Of a DNA stretch of 64,000 bases, positions 33,269 through 43,117 are shown piece by piece. The notes beneath the pieces are model-generated. The model was not told the DNA's origin and ran no database searches. It saw only the letters and a list, made by a program, of their open reading frames with translations. Positions within the stretch are counted from its first letter, which is position 1; every line of letters begins with the position of its first letter. The position numbers and the translations under genes were made by a program. The stretch is from contig JABJAH010000005.1 in the NCBI GenBank assembly GCA_018666155.1, positions 1 through 64,000 of the forward strand, read 5' to 3'. This stretch comes from Rhodospirillaceae bacterium. Lineage in GTDB: Bacteria > Pseudomonadota > Alphaproteobacteria > Rhodospirillales > Rhodospirillaceae.

Positions 33269-35734
33269 TTAGAACCGATAGTTGAAGCGAACGCCGCCCT
33301 GAGGCTTGTCCGGCTCAAACGTGATGATGGCGAGATTGCCAAGGGCTGAGAAATCGCCAGAGCCCTGGCCACTTTTTACCGTATCGTCACCAAGGACATT
33401 CTCTCCATAAAGGAAGACGGACCATTGATCCGTATCGACTCCAACTCGGGCATCAACGTTGACGTATGAACCGAAGTAATGGAACGCGTTAGAGTCTTGG
33501 TTCCGTTTGCTCTGATATTGAGCAGACAGGTCGATCACCAAATCCAAGTCGTTTGAAATTGGCGCGCGGTAAGAGGCGGCCACGGTCAAAGAATGCTTGG
33601 GTGTGCGTTCGAGGGGCTCTCCGGAAAAGTCCGTCGAGCAAGACCCAAGTCCGTTTGGCAGTGCGATCGGCGTACAGTTCCCAGCCAACGCAATACCAAG
33701 TGCGCTCGTGGTCGTCACAACGAAGTCGGTGTACTTGCTGTCCAAGTATGTATACCCGAGCGACAAGTTCAGTTCGTCCGTCGGATTAACAGCCAGTTCA
33801 ACTTCCAAACCATAAACCCGAGCCGAGCCGGCATTCCGAACGACGAGATCGTTGCCTTGGGCGTTATCAGGATTCGGCTCAAGTAGGGTGACCTGCTTGC
33901 CCGAATAATCCATGTAGAACCCAGTTACGTTTGCGACCGCTCTGCCGTCCGCAAAGGTGTTTTTGGAACCGATTTCGTAGTTCCACAGTTCTTCGGGGAA
34001 GAAACGGCCATTGCCAGGCGCTGTGCCAGCGATGGTCGATACGCCACCAGGCTTCACACCCTTAGACACAGATGCATAGAGCAGGTTTGTGTCGGTCGCT
34101 TGATATTCTAGAGCGAAGCGCGGTGTGAAGAAGTCGTCGGTTGACTGAAGAACTGCATCCGCCCCAACGTTGACTTGAACCGGTGCGTTGAAAGGAGGGA
34201 AGGGTGCGACAAAGCCAACGGCTCCGCGTCCACCAGCGACGTATCCAACCTCAAGGCTCTCGTCAGAATAGCGGGCTTCGACAGTCGCGGTAAGTTGGTC
34301 ACTGATGTCGTATTCAACAATCCCATAGACCGACCAATGGTCCGTATCCCTGAATTCCCGTGATGCAGGCGGGATCGCAACTTGGCTGATGTTGTGGGCT
34401 GCAGATGGCAGTAAGCCAGGTATGCCAAACATCAGAGAGATGAGGTTGTTGTTCAATTGTTCAACGCGTTCCTGCCAGTACTGGCCACCGACAGACCACC
34501 GCAGACCATCCGATTTCAGGTCACCGATGCGGACTTCTTGGTTGAACTGCTCTGTCTTTGTGTCCAGGTCAAACTGGAACAGGAATGGCAGCGGTTCAGC
34601 AAATCCAGCGGGTGGTGGAAGCAAGCTAAACGCTGGTGCTGCGCCAAAGAAATCAACATCCTGATTTTGGGTGGCCTCAGCCCGGGTGAAACCGGTCCAA
34701 GATGTCAGCGAGATATTATCGTCAAACTCATACTCAAAGATGTTGCTGATAATCAGTGAGTCGAGTGTGGAACCTTTAAAGCGTTCCCCCGTGATCGCAT
34801 CCTGGCTCAAGAATACTTGACCGGAAGAGGTGATCTCGCCGAACCGTGGAACAAATGCTTGGGCCGGGAGAGGGGTGGGCCCGAATTGTCCTGGAATAAG
34901 AAGGCCAACTGCACTGGCCGGCAGATCAACTGCGACACTGCTGTTGGTCGACAACGAGAGTAGCGTCTGCGCCCGAGGTGCATAATCATCTTCTGAGTAT
35001 GAAACCCGCGTATCCATGGTGAAATTGTCAGTCGGCTCGAAATGGGCAGCAATTGAGAAGCCAACGCTTTCAAAACCGCCGAGTTTTTGACCGTCTAAAG
35101 CATTTTCGTAGTAACCGTCATGTTCCGCGTATGCCACATTGACCCCAAGGCTGACTTTGTCTGTCACGGGACCACTGACGGCACCACGAAGTTCGAATTG
35201 ACCGTAGTCGCCTACGTCTGCAGTGAAGTTGCCTTCGAATTCGTCACCGGGTTTCTTCGAAATGTAGTTGATGGCGCCACCGAACGCGACACGACCATAT
35301 AGGGCGCTCTGGGGGCCTTTAACGACTTCGATCCGTTCCGCGTCAATCAAGCGAAGGTTGGCCAACATGCCACCGCCAGCGGTGAGCATGGACTCAGACG
35401 ATACGTCGATCCCATCGATCATGACACCAACGGGTGGGCGACCACGTGTCGCCGGAAGGCCACGAATTTGTGGCCGCGTATCTTGGGGGACGAAGCCGCC
35501 ATCAAACACAAGGCCGGGCGTATATTTTGCCAAGTCACTAATGTCATTGATGCGATTACGTTCGATTGCAGCCGCGTCAAATGCCGTAATCGACATCGGA
35601 ATCTCCTGCAGGGATTCCTCACGCTTACGAGTTGTAACCAAAATCTCTTCGATTTGGGCCGCGGCGTCTTGGGCTGCAAAACCGAAGGCAACAGATGCCA
35701 ATAGTGCAGCTCGTAAAAGTCTAGTGTTAGACAT
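33269..35734 (-). CDS. TonB-dependent outer-membrane receptor
   Basis: About 821 residues from ATG 35734. A signal peptide (LLRAALLASVAFGFAAQDAAA-Q) is followed by the TonB-box-like IEEILVTTRKREESLQEIP, a plug (GLVFDGGFVPQDTRPQIRGL, ERIEVVKGPQSALYGR, GAINYISKKP) and a barrel ending FNYRF. It is of the same type as the receptor at 1831. GGGGAGAGTAGATAG precedes the start; a longer frame up to 35833 adds no signal sequence. The leader contains an imperfect hairpin (TGTAGGCTTT...AAAGCCCTACA, 35781-35803). Substrate unknown; the neighbouring CoA-based catabolic genes hint at an organic acid or lipid-like compound. Confidence 0.93.
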   Translation of the reverse strand: MSNTRLLRAALLASVAFGFAAQDAAAQIEEILVTTRKREESLQEIPMSITAFDAAAIERNRINDISDLAKYTPGLVFDGGFVPQDTRPQIRGLPATRGRPPVGVMIDGIDVSSESMLTAGGGMLANLRLIDAERIEVVKGPQSALYGRVAFGGAINYISKKPGDEFEGNFTADVGDYGQFELRGAVSGPVTDKVSLGVNVAYAEHDGYYENALDGQKLGGFESVGFSIAAHFEPTDNFTMDTRVSYSEDDYAPRAQTLLSLSTNSSVAVDLPASAVGLLIPGQFGPTPLPAQAFVPRFGEITSSGQVFLSQDAITGERFKGSTLDSLIISNIFEYEFDDNISLTSWTGFTRAEATQNQDVDFFGAAPAFSLLPPPAGFAEPLPFLFQFDLDTKTEQFNQEVRIGDLKSDGLRWSVGGQYWQERVEQLNNNLISLMFGIPGLLPSAAHNISQVAIPPASREFRDTDHWSVYGIVEYDISDQLTATVEARYSDESLEVGYVAGGRGAVGFVAPFPPFNAPVQVNVGADAVLQSTDDFFTPRFALEYQATDTNLLYASVSKGVKPGGVSTIAGTAPGNGRFFPEELWNYEIGSKNTFADGRAVANVTGFYMDYSGKQVTLLEPNPDNAQGNDLVVRNAGSARVYGLEVELAVNPTDELNLSLGYTYLDSKYTDFVVTTTSALGIALAGNCTPIALPNGLGSCSTDFSGEPLERTPKHSLTVAASYRAPISNDLDLVIDLSAQYQSKRNQDSNAFHYFGSYVNVDARVGVDTDQWSVFLYGENVLGDDTVKSGQGSGDFSALGNLAIITFEPDKPQGGVRFNYRF

Positions 35735-35982
35735 GCTATCTACTCTCCCCAAGGAATAGGCTGAAACTAGCCGGTGCTCCTGTAGGCTTTTTAAAGCCCT
35801 ACACGATGTCTGACTAATGAATAGAACGTACAAATTGTGTCACGCCGCTATTCCATACAAAACGCCCAGCAGATGAGCAAATAATGGGCGCGATCGTCCT
35901 GTTTTTCCCGTTCTGTGGCTTGTTTGCAACGCCAAGGCACACGATATTCGTACAAACCCGCTAAATAGATGGGAAACAAGCC

Positions 35983-36633
35983 ATGTTCTTTAATTCACGC
36001 AAAAAAACCGAGTTACCAAGCCCCGACGAATCCTTGCAGGGCCGGGCTCAGGCTATGGCGGTTGCGAGTTCGCATTATGTGAGCGGCAATCCAATCAAAC
36101 CTCCCTTTCCGGAGGGATTGGACACTGCTGTTTTTGGGCTTGGCTGTTTTTGGGGGGCAGAACGAGTTTTCTGGGAATTGGATGGCGTTTTCACGACTGC
36201 CGTGGGTTACGCCGCAGGTCATTCACCCAACCCAACTTATGAAGAAGTATGTTCGGGTATGACGGGCCACAATGAAGTGGTTTTGGTTTGCTATGACCCG
36301 CAAAAGATATCGTTCTCTGATTTGCTCAAGGTTTTTTGGGAAGCCCATAACCCAACACAGGGTATGCGCCAAGGCAATGACGCGGGAACTCAGTATAGGT
36401 CAGGTATCTACGTGTCGAAAAAGGAGCATCTCGTTTTGGCTGAAACGTCAAAGGGTGCGTTTTCTGGTGAGCTGGAGAAGGCTGGATATGGGCCGATCAC
36501 GACTGAAATTCTTGAGATACCTGAGTTCTATTATGCAGAGGATTATCATCAGCAATACTTGGCCAAGAACCCGAACGGATACTGTGGTTTAGGCGGAACC
36601 AATGTTAGCTGCCCGGCTGTTGCGGTGGAATAA
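35983..36633 (+). CDS. msrA: peptide methionine (S)-S-oxide reductase MsrA
   Basis: 216 residues. The active-site motif [13 protein letters not shown] is near residue 52, followed by [28 protein letters not shown] and the substrate-pocket TQYRSGIY, all typical of MsrA. A C-terminal segment ([13 protein letters not shown]) supplies the resolving cysteines. It reduces oxidised methionine in proteins. No export signal is present, so it is cytoplasmic. Its stop lies 2 bases from that of the convergent GntR gene. Confidence 0.95.
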   Translation: MFFNSRKKTELPSPDESLQGRAQAMAVASSHYVSGNPIKPPFPEGLDTAVFGLGCFWGAERVFWELDGVFTTAVGYAAGHSPNPTYEEVCSGMTGHNEVVLVCYDPQKISFSDLLKVFWEAHNPTQGMRQGNDAGTQYRSGIYVSKKEHLVLAETSKGAFSGELEKAGYGPITTEILEIPEFYYAEDYHQQYLAKNPNGYCGLGGTNVSCPAVAVE

Positions 36634-36635
36634 CT

Positions 36636-37400
36636 CTAGTCTGAATTCGAACTGCGAAGCAGGTCGATTGAGAAGGTAAACCGGCCAGCTGGGTGCTCGC
36701 TGACCGATACCTCAAACACTCGTCCTGTCTTATCTTTGTACTTGCGTACAATGATGAGTGTGGGGCTTCCCGGCTTCACGCCCATAACCCACGCCTTGGA
36801 TTCTTCGATTGAACCAGCGAATAGATCCATCGTGACTTCTTCAGCCACAACACCAAATTCTTTTTCAATCACCATAAAAACCGGGGTCGTATCTTCACCG
36901 ATGCGGTCCGCAATATTTTGGTGCTCTGGGCGGACATAAACATCAGACCAGCAAATTGGCGATTTTTCATCGAGATAGCGAACGGACTCAATCCGATGCC
37001 AAGCGTCGCCAGGGTCACACCCAATCATTTTTGCAGTTTTAGCATCAACCTCAACAGAGGCTGAGTTTTCCACCTTTAAACGGGTGTCGATCGAGTACTG
37101 CAGCAGTTCATCAATCGAGCTCAGTTTCTGAACAAACATTGTGGTCGGGTTTTTTGACACCACGACCGTACCGGAACCCTGGCGTCTTAAAATCATGCCG
37201 TTATCGATCATGCGCCGTAACGCTTCTCGAACTGTGAAACGGCTGACACTGAAACGATTGCAGAGTTCGAGTTCTGTCGGCATGCGCGTTCCGACTGGAT
37301 AGACCCCTGTTTCAATCTCGTCTTGGAGAATGTCCGCTAACGCTTGGTAGCGCCGTCCAGCCGGGCCGCCTTGGCGGGTCTGAGTTTCTGAATTCCCCAT
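36636..37400 (-). CDS. GntR-family regulator, UTRA (HutC-like) type
   Basis: About 254 residues from ATG 37400. The N-terminal winged helix reads YQALADILQDEIETGVYPVG, PTELELCNRFSVSRFTVREALRRM and GMILRRQGSGTVV. The C-terminal UTRA ligand domain has AWHRIESVRYLDEKSPICWSDVYV and FEVSVSEHPAGRFTFSIDLLR. GAGGTAAGTGGGG lies upstream of the start. It is divergent from an acyl-CoA dehydrogenase and CoA-transferase group, and palindromes in between make it the likely repressor of that group. The effector may be one of its CoA-pathway acids. Confidence 0.9.
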   Translation of the reverse strand: MGNSETQTRQGGPAGRRYQALADILQDEIETGVYPVGTRMPTELELCNRFSVSRFTVREALRRMIDNGMILRRQGSGTVVVSKNPTTMFVQKLSSIDELLQYSIDTRLKVENSASVEVDAKTAKMIGCDPGDAWHRIESVRYLDEKSPICWSDVYVRPEHQNIADRIGEDTTPVFMVIEKEFGVVAEEVTMDLFAGSIEESKAWVMGVKPGSPTLIIVRKYKDKTGRVFEVSVSEHPAGRFTFSIDLLRSSNSD

Positions 37401-37501
37401 GCGGTCCCCACTTACCTCTTTCAATAAAGGCCTCAAGGGGCTGTATACCCATCCCCGGATAACCTTCATCGTCGGCGCGCACACTAACCTATATACGTCC
37501 G

Positions 37502-37571
37502 GACAAATATAATTTGTCTGTACATCTTATCTTAGATACAGTGTCTGAACAGACAAAAGAAGTATTTGTCC
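37502..37571. promoter_or_regulatory. candidate GntR operators
   Basis: A perfect palindrome GACAAAT-ATA-ATTTGTC (37502-37518) and a second, TGTCTG-AA-CAGACA (37542-37555), are followed by a half-site ATTTGTC (37565-37571). All share the TTGTC/GACAA core and lie in the divergent gap between the GntR gene and the acyl-CoA dehydrogenase gene. Confidence 0.6.
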
Positions 37572-37671
37572 GAGAAATATCAATAAATGGCCGTTTAGCG
37601 CGCATGCACTTCGCTACTTTGGCATTGATTGGCTAAGACACCCGTTCGAGGTTCAAACCAGGAGGCTCCCC

Positions 37672-38838
37672 ATGGCGCCTAAAGACGCGAAATTCGAAGA
37701 GGCGGACGAGTCCCTCATACTGGACAGCATTAGCAAATGGCTTGAGCGCGACGTCGCGCCATACGCGATGGAGCTCGAGCATTCCGACACCTATCCGACC
37801 GACATGGTTGAACAGATGAAAGATATGGGCCTGTTCGGTGCGACCATTGGGCAGGAGTGGGGCGGGCTAGGCTTATCCGCGTCAACTTACGCCAAGATCG
37901 TGACCAAGGTTTCAGAAGAATGGATGTCACTGACCGGTGTTTTCAATTCTCATTTGATGATGGCGACAGCGGTTGAGAAATTTGGAACTGAAGAACAAAA
38001 GCAAAGATTTTTACCACGCTTCGTGACCGGTGAACTGCGTGGTGGCATTGGACTCACTGAACCAGATGCCGGGACGGACCTTCAAGGCATTCGCACGCGG
38101 GCAGTACGCGACGGCGATGACTACGTTATCAATGGTACGAAGACCTGGATAACGAATTCCATCGAAGGCACCTGCTTCGCCCTTCTGACCAAGACAGACA
38201 TAAACGCAGACCCTCCACGTCAAGGCATGAGTATGTTCATCGTCGAAAAGGGGGAAGGCTTCAGCATCTCTAAGCGCCTAGAGAAGCTCGGGTACAAGGG
38301 CATCGATTCAGGTGAAATGGTATTCGAAGATTTCCGTGTGCCGGCCGAAAACCTGATTGGTGGTGAAGAGGGTCAGGGTTTTTATCAAGCCGTTGGTGGG
38401 TTGGAACTTGGCCGGATCAATGTTGCCTCTCGGTCGGTGGGCATTGCCAAAAGAGCTCTAGACGAGGCTGTGCGTTACAGTCAGGAGCGATCGACTTTCG
38501 GCAAACCGATTTATAAGCATCAGGCAATCCAACTAAAGCTGGCTGAGATGGCGACGCGGTATGAGGCGTCTCGTCTGCTGGTAGAGCAAGCGGCGAAAGC
38601 TTATGACGAAGGACGCCGCTGCGACCTAGAGGCTGGAATGGCCAAGTATCATGCGTCTGAATCCGCGATAGAGAATTCGCTTGAGGCGATGCGGATCCAC
38701 GGCGGATACGGCTACTCCAAGGAATTTATAGTTGAACGCCTTTATCGCGACGCGCCGTTGATGGCGATTGGTGAAGGTACAAACGAGATGCAAAAGGTGA
38801 TTATTGCCAGGCAGCTCATTGAACGGAATAAAATTTAA
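37672..38838 (+). CDS. acyl-CoA dehydrogenase
   Basis: 388 residues with the usual three-part fold. Seen are GIGLTEPDAGTDLQGI for FAD/substrate binding, INGTKTWITNS, the KLGYKGIDSGEMVFEDFRVP segment, and near the end RIHGGYGYSKEF with IGEGTNEMQK, where the glutamate after IG is the expected catalytic base. It would desaturate an acyl-CoA with electron-transfer flavoprotein as acceptor. CAGGAGG precedes the ATG. The following CoA-transferase starts in its stop codon (TAATG). Control by the divergent GntR protein is likely. Confidence 0.93.
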   Translation: MAPKDAKFEEADESLILDSISKWLERDVAPYAMELEHSDTYPTDMVEQMKDMGLFGATIGQEWGGLGLSASTYAKIVTKVSEEWMSLTGVFNSHLMMATAVEKFGTEEQKQRFLPRFVTGELRGGIGLTEPDAGTDLQGIRTRAVRDGDDYVINGTKTWITNSIEGTCFALLTKTDINADPPRQGMSMFIVEKGEGFSISKRLEKLGYKGIDSGEMVFEDFRVPAENLIGGEEGQGFYQAVGGLELGRINVASRSVGIAKRALDEAVRYSQERSTFGKPIYKHQAIQLKLAEMATRYEASRLLVEQAAKAYDEGRRCDLEAGMAKYHASESAIENSLEAMRIHGGYGYSKEFIVERLYRDAPLMAIGEGTNEMQKVIIARQLIERNKI

Positions 38839-40028
38839 TGTCTCTACCGCTTTCTGGGTTACGTGTTCTTACAATGGAGCAGTACGGAGCTGGTCCATAT
38901 TGTTCAATGTTTATGGCGGATATGGGAGCCGAGGTCATCAAGGTCGAAAACCCGTCGTCCGGCGGTGACTTTGCTCGTTCTACTGGACCCTATTTTCTGG
39001 GCGAAAACGATAGCCAGTATTTTCAAGCCTTCAATCTGAATAAGCGTAGCCTGACGCTCGATCTCAAAACTGAGAAAGGACAGGAGGTTCTTCATAAGCT
39101 GGTGAAGGAATCCGATGCGATCGTGAACAACATGAGAGGCAACCAGCCCGCGAAACTGGGAATCGATTATGCGGCGCTAAAAAGCGTGAATCCCAAAATT
39201 GTATGTGGCCACATTTCTGCTTATGGACGTGACAACTCAAGGGCAGCATGGCCTGGTTATGACTACCTCATGCAAGCTGAGGCTGGGTTCCTTTCTGTTA
39301 CCGGTGAGCCAGACGGACCGCCCGCGCGCTTCGGGCTCTCTCTTGTCGATTTTATGACCGGAACGATGCTTGCGTATGGTGTGACGGCCGCAATCGTCAA
39401 AGCGAAGGAAACGGGTGAAGGTGGCGACGTTGATGTTAGCCTCATGGAAGCGGCGCTCCATCAGTTAACTTATCCTGGGGTGTGGTACCTGAATGAAGGA
39501 TTAGTCACGGGACGGGCGCCTCGCGGGGCACACCCATCTGTTACGCCGAGCCAACTCGTAAAAAGCCAGGACGGGTGGGTTTTTATTATGTGCCAGAATC
39601 CGAAGTTCTGGGGCTTGTTGATCGATGGGTTAGACCGCAAGGAATTAGGGGAAGACCCAAGGTTCGCCGACCTTGCGGCGCGGCTGGAAAACCGTGCAGC
39701 GTTGACCGTGATCCTCGACGAGGTGTTTTCCAAAATGTCCACCGAGGCCTGGGTTGAAAAGTTCAAAGGCATTATTCCGATTTCGCCGGTCTACGACATG
39801 GCGCAAGCCTTAGACAATCCGTTCCTAGAAGAGATCGATATGATTACCGAAGTTGATCATCCTGATCGACCCGGGCTGCGCGTGCTCAACAATCCGATCA
39901 AACTAGATGGCAAGAGAGTTCCTATTCGCAGCGCTCCTAAGCTTGGGGCCGATACGGACGAATTGCTTAAAGACATTGGTTATGACGACGAAGGTATTGC
40001 CGCGCTTAGAGACGCGGGGGCGATTTGA
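38838..40028 (+). CDS. family III (CaiB/BaiF) CoA-transferase
   Basis: 396 residues: LSGLRVLTMEQYGAGPYCSMFMADMGAEVIKVENP at the start (residues ~5-40), NLNKRSLTLDLK, GHISAYGRD, YDYLMQAEAGF and the active-site aspartate in SLVDFMTG. It would charge a carboxylic acid with CoA for the adjacent dehydrogenase. Translation is coupled to that gene. A second family III protein follows 55 bases later; they could be two enzymes or two unlike subunits, and the sequence does not decide. Confidence 0.92.
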   Translation: MSLPLSGLRVLTMEQYGAGPYCSMFMADMGAEVIKVENPSSGGDFARSTGPYFLGENDSQYFQAFNLNKRSLTLDLKTEKGQEVLHKLVKESDAIVNNMRGNQPAKLGIDYAALKSVNPKIVCGHISAYGRDNSRAAWPGYDYLMQAEAGFLSVTGEPDGPPARFGLSLVDFMTGTMLAYGVTAAIVKAKETGEGGDVDVSLMEAALHQLTYPGVWYLNEGLVTGRAPRGAHPSVTPSQLVKSQDGWVFIMCQNPKFWGLLIDGLDRKELGEDPRFADLAARLENRAALTVILDEVFSKMSTEAWVEKFKGIIPISPVYDMAQALDNPFLEEIDMITEVDHPDRPGLRVLNNPIKLDGKRVPIRSAPKLGADTDELLKDIGYDDEGIAALRDAGAI

Positions 40029-40083
40029 TCCGTGAACAGCGGGCGATTGGCCAAACTGAGAATTGCGATAAAGGTGAGCCATC

Positions 40084-41181
40084 ATGAAACTTGAGGGCGT
40101 CCGCGTTATCGACTTGTCCATGTATCTGCCAGGGCCACATCTGACTCTTATGATGGCGGACCATGGCGCTGACGTGTTGCGGGTCGAGCCGCCCGGTGGT
40201 GAACCGGCACGGAAGTACGGCCCATTTCAAGATGGTCATTCTGTCTGGTTCCGCAACACACACCGCGGGAAGAAAAGCATATGCCTTAATCTCAAGACGG
40301 ATGCAGATCGTGAGCAGCTGCTCAAGTTGTGTGAGACGGCAGATGTTTTTGTTGAGGCGTTTCGACCTGGTGTGGTGAAACGGCTGGGCGTCGACTATGA
40401 CGCCGTCAAGGCGCGTAACCCTAAGATCATTTATTGTTCCGTATCTGCTTTTGGCCAGACCGGTCCACTATCCGGCAACCCGACCCACGACATGGGAGCT
40501 CAAGCCTTAACGGGTTTGCTTGCTATAAACGATGGCGGCGACGGTAAACCGGTTGTGCCAGGCTTGCCCGGTGCCGATATGGGGTCATCGTTGGTCGGTC
40601 TTTCGGGGATTCTGATGGCGCTCTACCGCCGAGAAAAAACCGGGATGGGTGATTACGTTGATGCGAGCATGTACGACACGCTGCTGTCCTGGACGGCCCA
40701 CTTAACCGGACCGGTTCTTGCAGATGGTGTGGCACCGACAACGCGGGAGGGCCGCTCTATTGGCGGGGCGGCGTTCTACAACGTTTACGAAACGGAGGAT
40801 GGCCGCTTTATCGCTCTGACCGGCCGTGAGCCAAAGTTCGCAACCAGCTTATTGACGATTCTAGGACGCATGGATCTGTTCGACCTTTGCTGCCTGGACG
40901 ACTGCGTGGCCCAGGAGCCGGTCAAAGAAGCGCTGCGCGAGGCGTTCAAGAGCAAGACGCAAGCAGAGTGGATCGATATGTTAGAGCCACTCGAACTGGC
41001 CTGGGCGCCCGTGCTCGATATGGTTGAGGCGTTCGAGCAAGAACACGCGATCGCACGTGACATGATTGTAACTGACCCTGCCGGACTAAGGCACGTTGGC
41101 AATCCGATCAAATTCCGTGAGGAGCCGGCTGAGCTAAGGTTCGATGTGCCTGAATTAGAGCAGCCGTCGAAAATAGGCTAA
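40084..41181 (+). CDS. family III (CaiB/BaiF) CoA-transferase
   Basis: 365 residues, shorter than the preceding paralogue: LEGVRVIDLSMYLPGPHLTLMMADHGADVLRVEPPGGE (residues ~2-40), NLKTDADREQLL, YCSVSAFGQTGPLSG, and the catalytic aspartate in PGADMGSS. The divergence from its neighbour is large, so it is not a recent duplicate. Third gene of the GntR-controlled group; it may act on a different acid, for example to recycle the CoA donor. No gene of the pathway follows; the next gene belongs to the glycan locus. Confidence 0.9.
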   Translation: MKLEGVRVIDLSMYLPGPHLTLMMADHGADVLRVEPPGGEPARKYGPFQDGHSVWFRNTHRGKKSICLNLKTDADREQLLKLCETADVFVEAFRPGVVKRLGVDYDAVKARNPKIIYCSVSAFGQTGPLSGNPTHDMGAQALTGLLAINDGGDGKPVVPGLPGADMGSSLVGLSGILMALYRREKTGMGDYVDASMYDTLLSWTAHLTGPVLADGVAPTTREGRSIGGAAFYNVYETEDGRFIALTGREPKFATSLLTILGRMDLFDLCCLDDCVAQEPVKEALREAFKSKTQAEWIDMLEPLELAWAPVLDMVEAFEQEHAIARDMIVTDPAGLRHVGNPIKFREEPAELRFDVPELEQPSKIG

Positions 41182-41302
41182 AGAGCTTCAGTAGCCCTTG
41201 GGCTAGATCAGAGCAATTCTCTAAATAGAGCAAGGGTAGCCTTGCATTGCGGTGGTCTCGGCCATACAAACACACGTCTTGAATTCTTCACAGTGACCAG
41301 CC

Positions 41303-42049
41303 ATGGCAATCGACGAAACATATTTATCGGTTCTAAAATCCGTATTAGCCCAAAGGGACCCTGATCTAGTGGCGTCCACTTGGACGCAAACAATGTGCTT
41401 GTCCTACCCTGACCTGTTGGTCCCCGGGAAGGTCATATCCAATTTATTCGGTGCGGAGATCACATCAGAATTGGAAGTTCGAAGTGATGGCGACCAGGTT
41501 AAGAAATACCATAGTTTGCCTGAAGACTTTGGCCCCCTATATGAAACGGAAAGTCTTTTTGAGAAACTTCGGATTAAGACAGATTTTATTGATGTCAAAA
41601 AATTGAGGGGTCCGGAGAAAATCGTTGACCTCAACGAGCCGCTGCCTCCTGAATACCATCAGGCTTACGATCTTGTCATAGACACCGGTACGCTTGAGCA
41701 TTGCTTCAATGTTGGAAATGCATTCCGATCGATGTGTGAGATGACGAAACTGGGGGGCGTGGTTATAACCATGGCACCAATGACAATCGTTAATCATGGG
41801 TTCTGGAACTTTAGTCCGACCGCTTACTTCGACGGGTTTGATCAGAATGGTTTTCAGTTGCAGTTTCTGCAAGGCCGTACAAAAGATGCTTCCGGTGTGC
41901 AAATGATAGACTTCGGTCCCAGGCCAACAAAGAGGATGATTGTTCCACCTGAAGCAGTATTGATGTGTGTGGCACGTAGGACGTCTGTGGAAAAGTTTAG
42001 GTGGCCAGTTCAGTCGAAATATAAAGCGATGCTGTCCACAAAAACTTGA
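41303..42049 (+). CDS. methyltransferase-like protein of the glycan locus
   Basis: 248 residues with a partial class I methyltransferase pattern: AYDLVIDTGTLEHCFNVGNAF fits motif IV and following helix, and MTKLGGVVITMAPM fits motif V/VI. The glycine-rich SAM-binding motif I is replaced by FGAEITSELEVRSDG, so SAM binding is doubtful. Such proteins are frequent in surface-polysaccharide clusters. It is the first gene of the rightward glycan group. The function is not established. Confidence 0.65.
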   Translation: MAIDETYLSVLKSVLAQRDPDLVASTWTQTMCLSYPDLLVPGKVISNLFGAEITSELEVRSDGDQVKKYHSLPEDFGPLYETESLFEKLRIKTDFIDVKKLRGPEKIVDLNEPLPPEYHQAYDLVIDTGTLEHCFNVGNAFRSMCEMTKLGGVVITMAPMTIVNHGFWNFSPTAYFDGFDQNGFQLQFLQGRTKDASGVQMIDFGPRPTKRMIVPPEAVLMCVARRTSVEKFRWPVQSKYKAMLSTKT

Positions 42050-42136
42050 TTTGGCTCGGCTATAATGTCGTTACGTGGAAAGGCGTTGTTTAGGTGATAT
42101 TGATTCTTTTACTCAAAACTGGCTCTCGAGATATTC

Positions 42137-43069
42137 ATGTCTAATATCAGTCAATCGGACTCGACGATAACGGCCTATTACGATTTAAAGACCGCACCCA
42201 TCACATTTGACTTTTGCCAGTTTATTGTATCTGCCGCAGCGTACACCGTTGCTAAGGGGCAGAAGTACTTTGATCTTGTTGTTCTCGCGGATGGATTTCG
42301 TAACGTTACGGTTAGAGAGAAGCAATACACATTGTCGGAACGTCGTTGGCGGGTATGGAATCTCATCTTAGAGATCGCCAAGGTTGTTCCGTCGATAAGA
42401 AACGTATCAATATCGGTTACCGCCCCGGCAGTGATTGCGGCGAATTCGTATCCCAAAGGATACCACCCGACATATAACCCACAAATTCCGTATGATATCC
42501 CTTTGGTGCGGAAGGCCCATGACGCTGGAATTGATGTAAGGCTATTTGCGCCTTCCGACTATGCGATGACCGCGGCGTCCAGACTTACGGCAGATAGCAG
42601 TGGCAAGTTTGTTACCATTACCCTGCGGAAGGCTGACTATGAGGCAATTCGGGATTCAAGGGTTGAAGAGTGGTACGAATTTTCCCTGCTTGTCAGAGAA
42701 CGCGGCTACGAACCAATCATCATACCAGATCAAGATGATGCGCTCGGTTCGGAGTCAATAAACAAGTTCGATTGGCGTGTATTGAATGTGGCGGCCATGA
42801 GCGTGGACCTGAGGTTGGCCTTGTATAACCAAGCGGCAATGAACTATGTCACGAATGGCGGTGCAATAGGTCTATTCATATACTCTAAGGCGCCATTTAT
42901 GTGGTACTCCGTTATGGTCGAAGGGTCGGCTGTGGCTTCGCCCGAATTCTATCGCAAACAAGGTGTTGAAGTTGGTGGCAAGTTTCCCTGGTTGGGAGAG
43001 AATCAAGAGATGGTCTGGGAGCCGGATACTCTTGAGAACTTGAAGAAATCCCTAAGCAAGATTCAGTAG
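42137..43069 (+). CDS. hypothetical protein of the glycan locus
   Basis: 310 residues of alternating alpha/beta pattern, without a signal peptide or membrane segment. Segments such as YFDLVVLADGFRN, RERGYEPIIIPDQDDALG and YNQAAMNYVTNGGAIGLFIYSKAPFMWYS resemble the nucleotide-sugar end of GT-B-like proteins, with GG near an acceptor loop, but no known glycosyltransferase motif is certain. Its place between methyltransferase and acetyltransferase genes supports a glycan role. I do not recognise a family. Confidence 0.65.
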   Translation: MSNISQSDSTITAYYDLKTAPITFDFCQFIVSAAAYTVAKGQKYFDLVVLADGFRNVTVREKQYTLSERRWRVWNLILEIAKVVPSIRNVSISVTAPAVIAANSYPKGYHPTYNPQIPYDIPLVRKAHDAGIDVRLFAPSDYAMTAASRLTADSSGKFVTITLRKADYEAIRDSRVEEWYEFSLLVRERGYEPIIIPDQDDALGSESINKFDWRVLNVAAMSVDLRLALYNQAAMNYVTNGGAIGLFIYSKAPFMWYSVMVEGSAVASPEFYRKQGVEVGGKFPWLGENQEMVWEPDTLENLKKSLSKIQ

Positions 43070-43117
43070 TCGGTTTACTCTATCAATAGTAATCCAGTCC
43101 AAGGAAATGGCTGTTCA

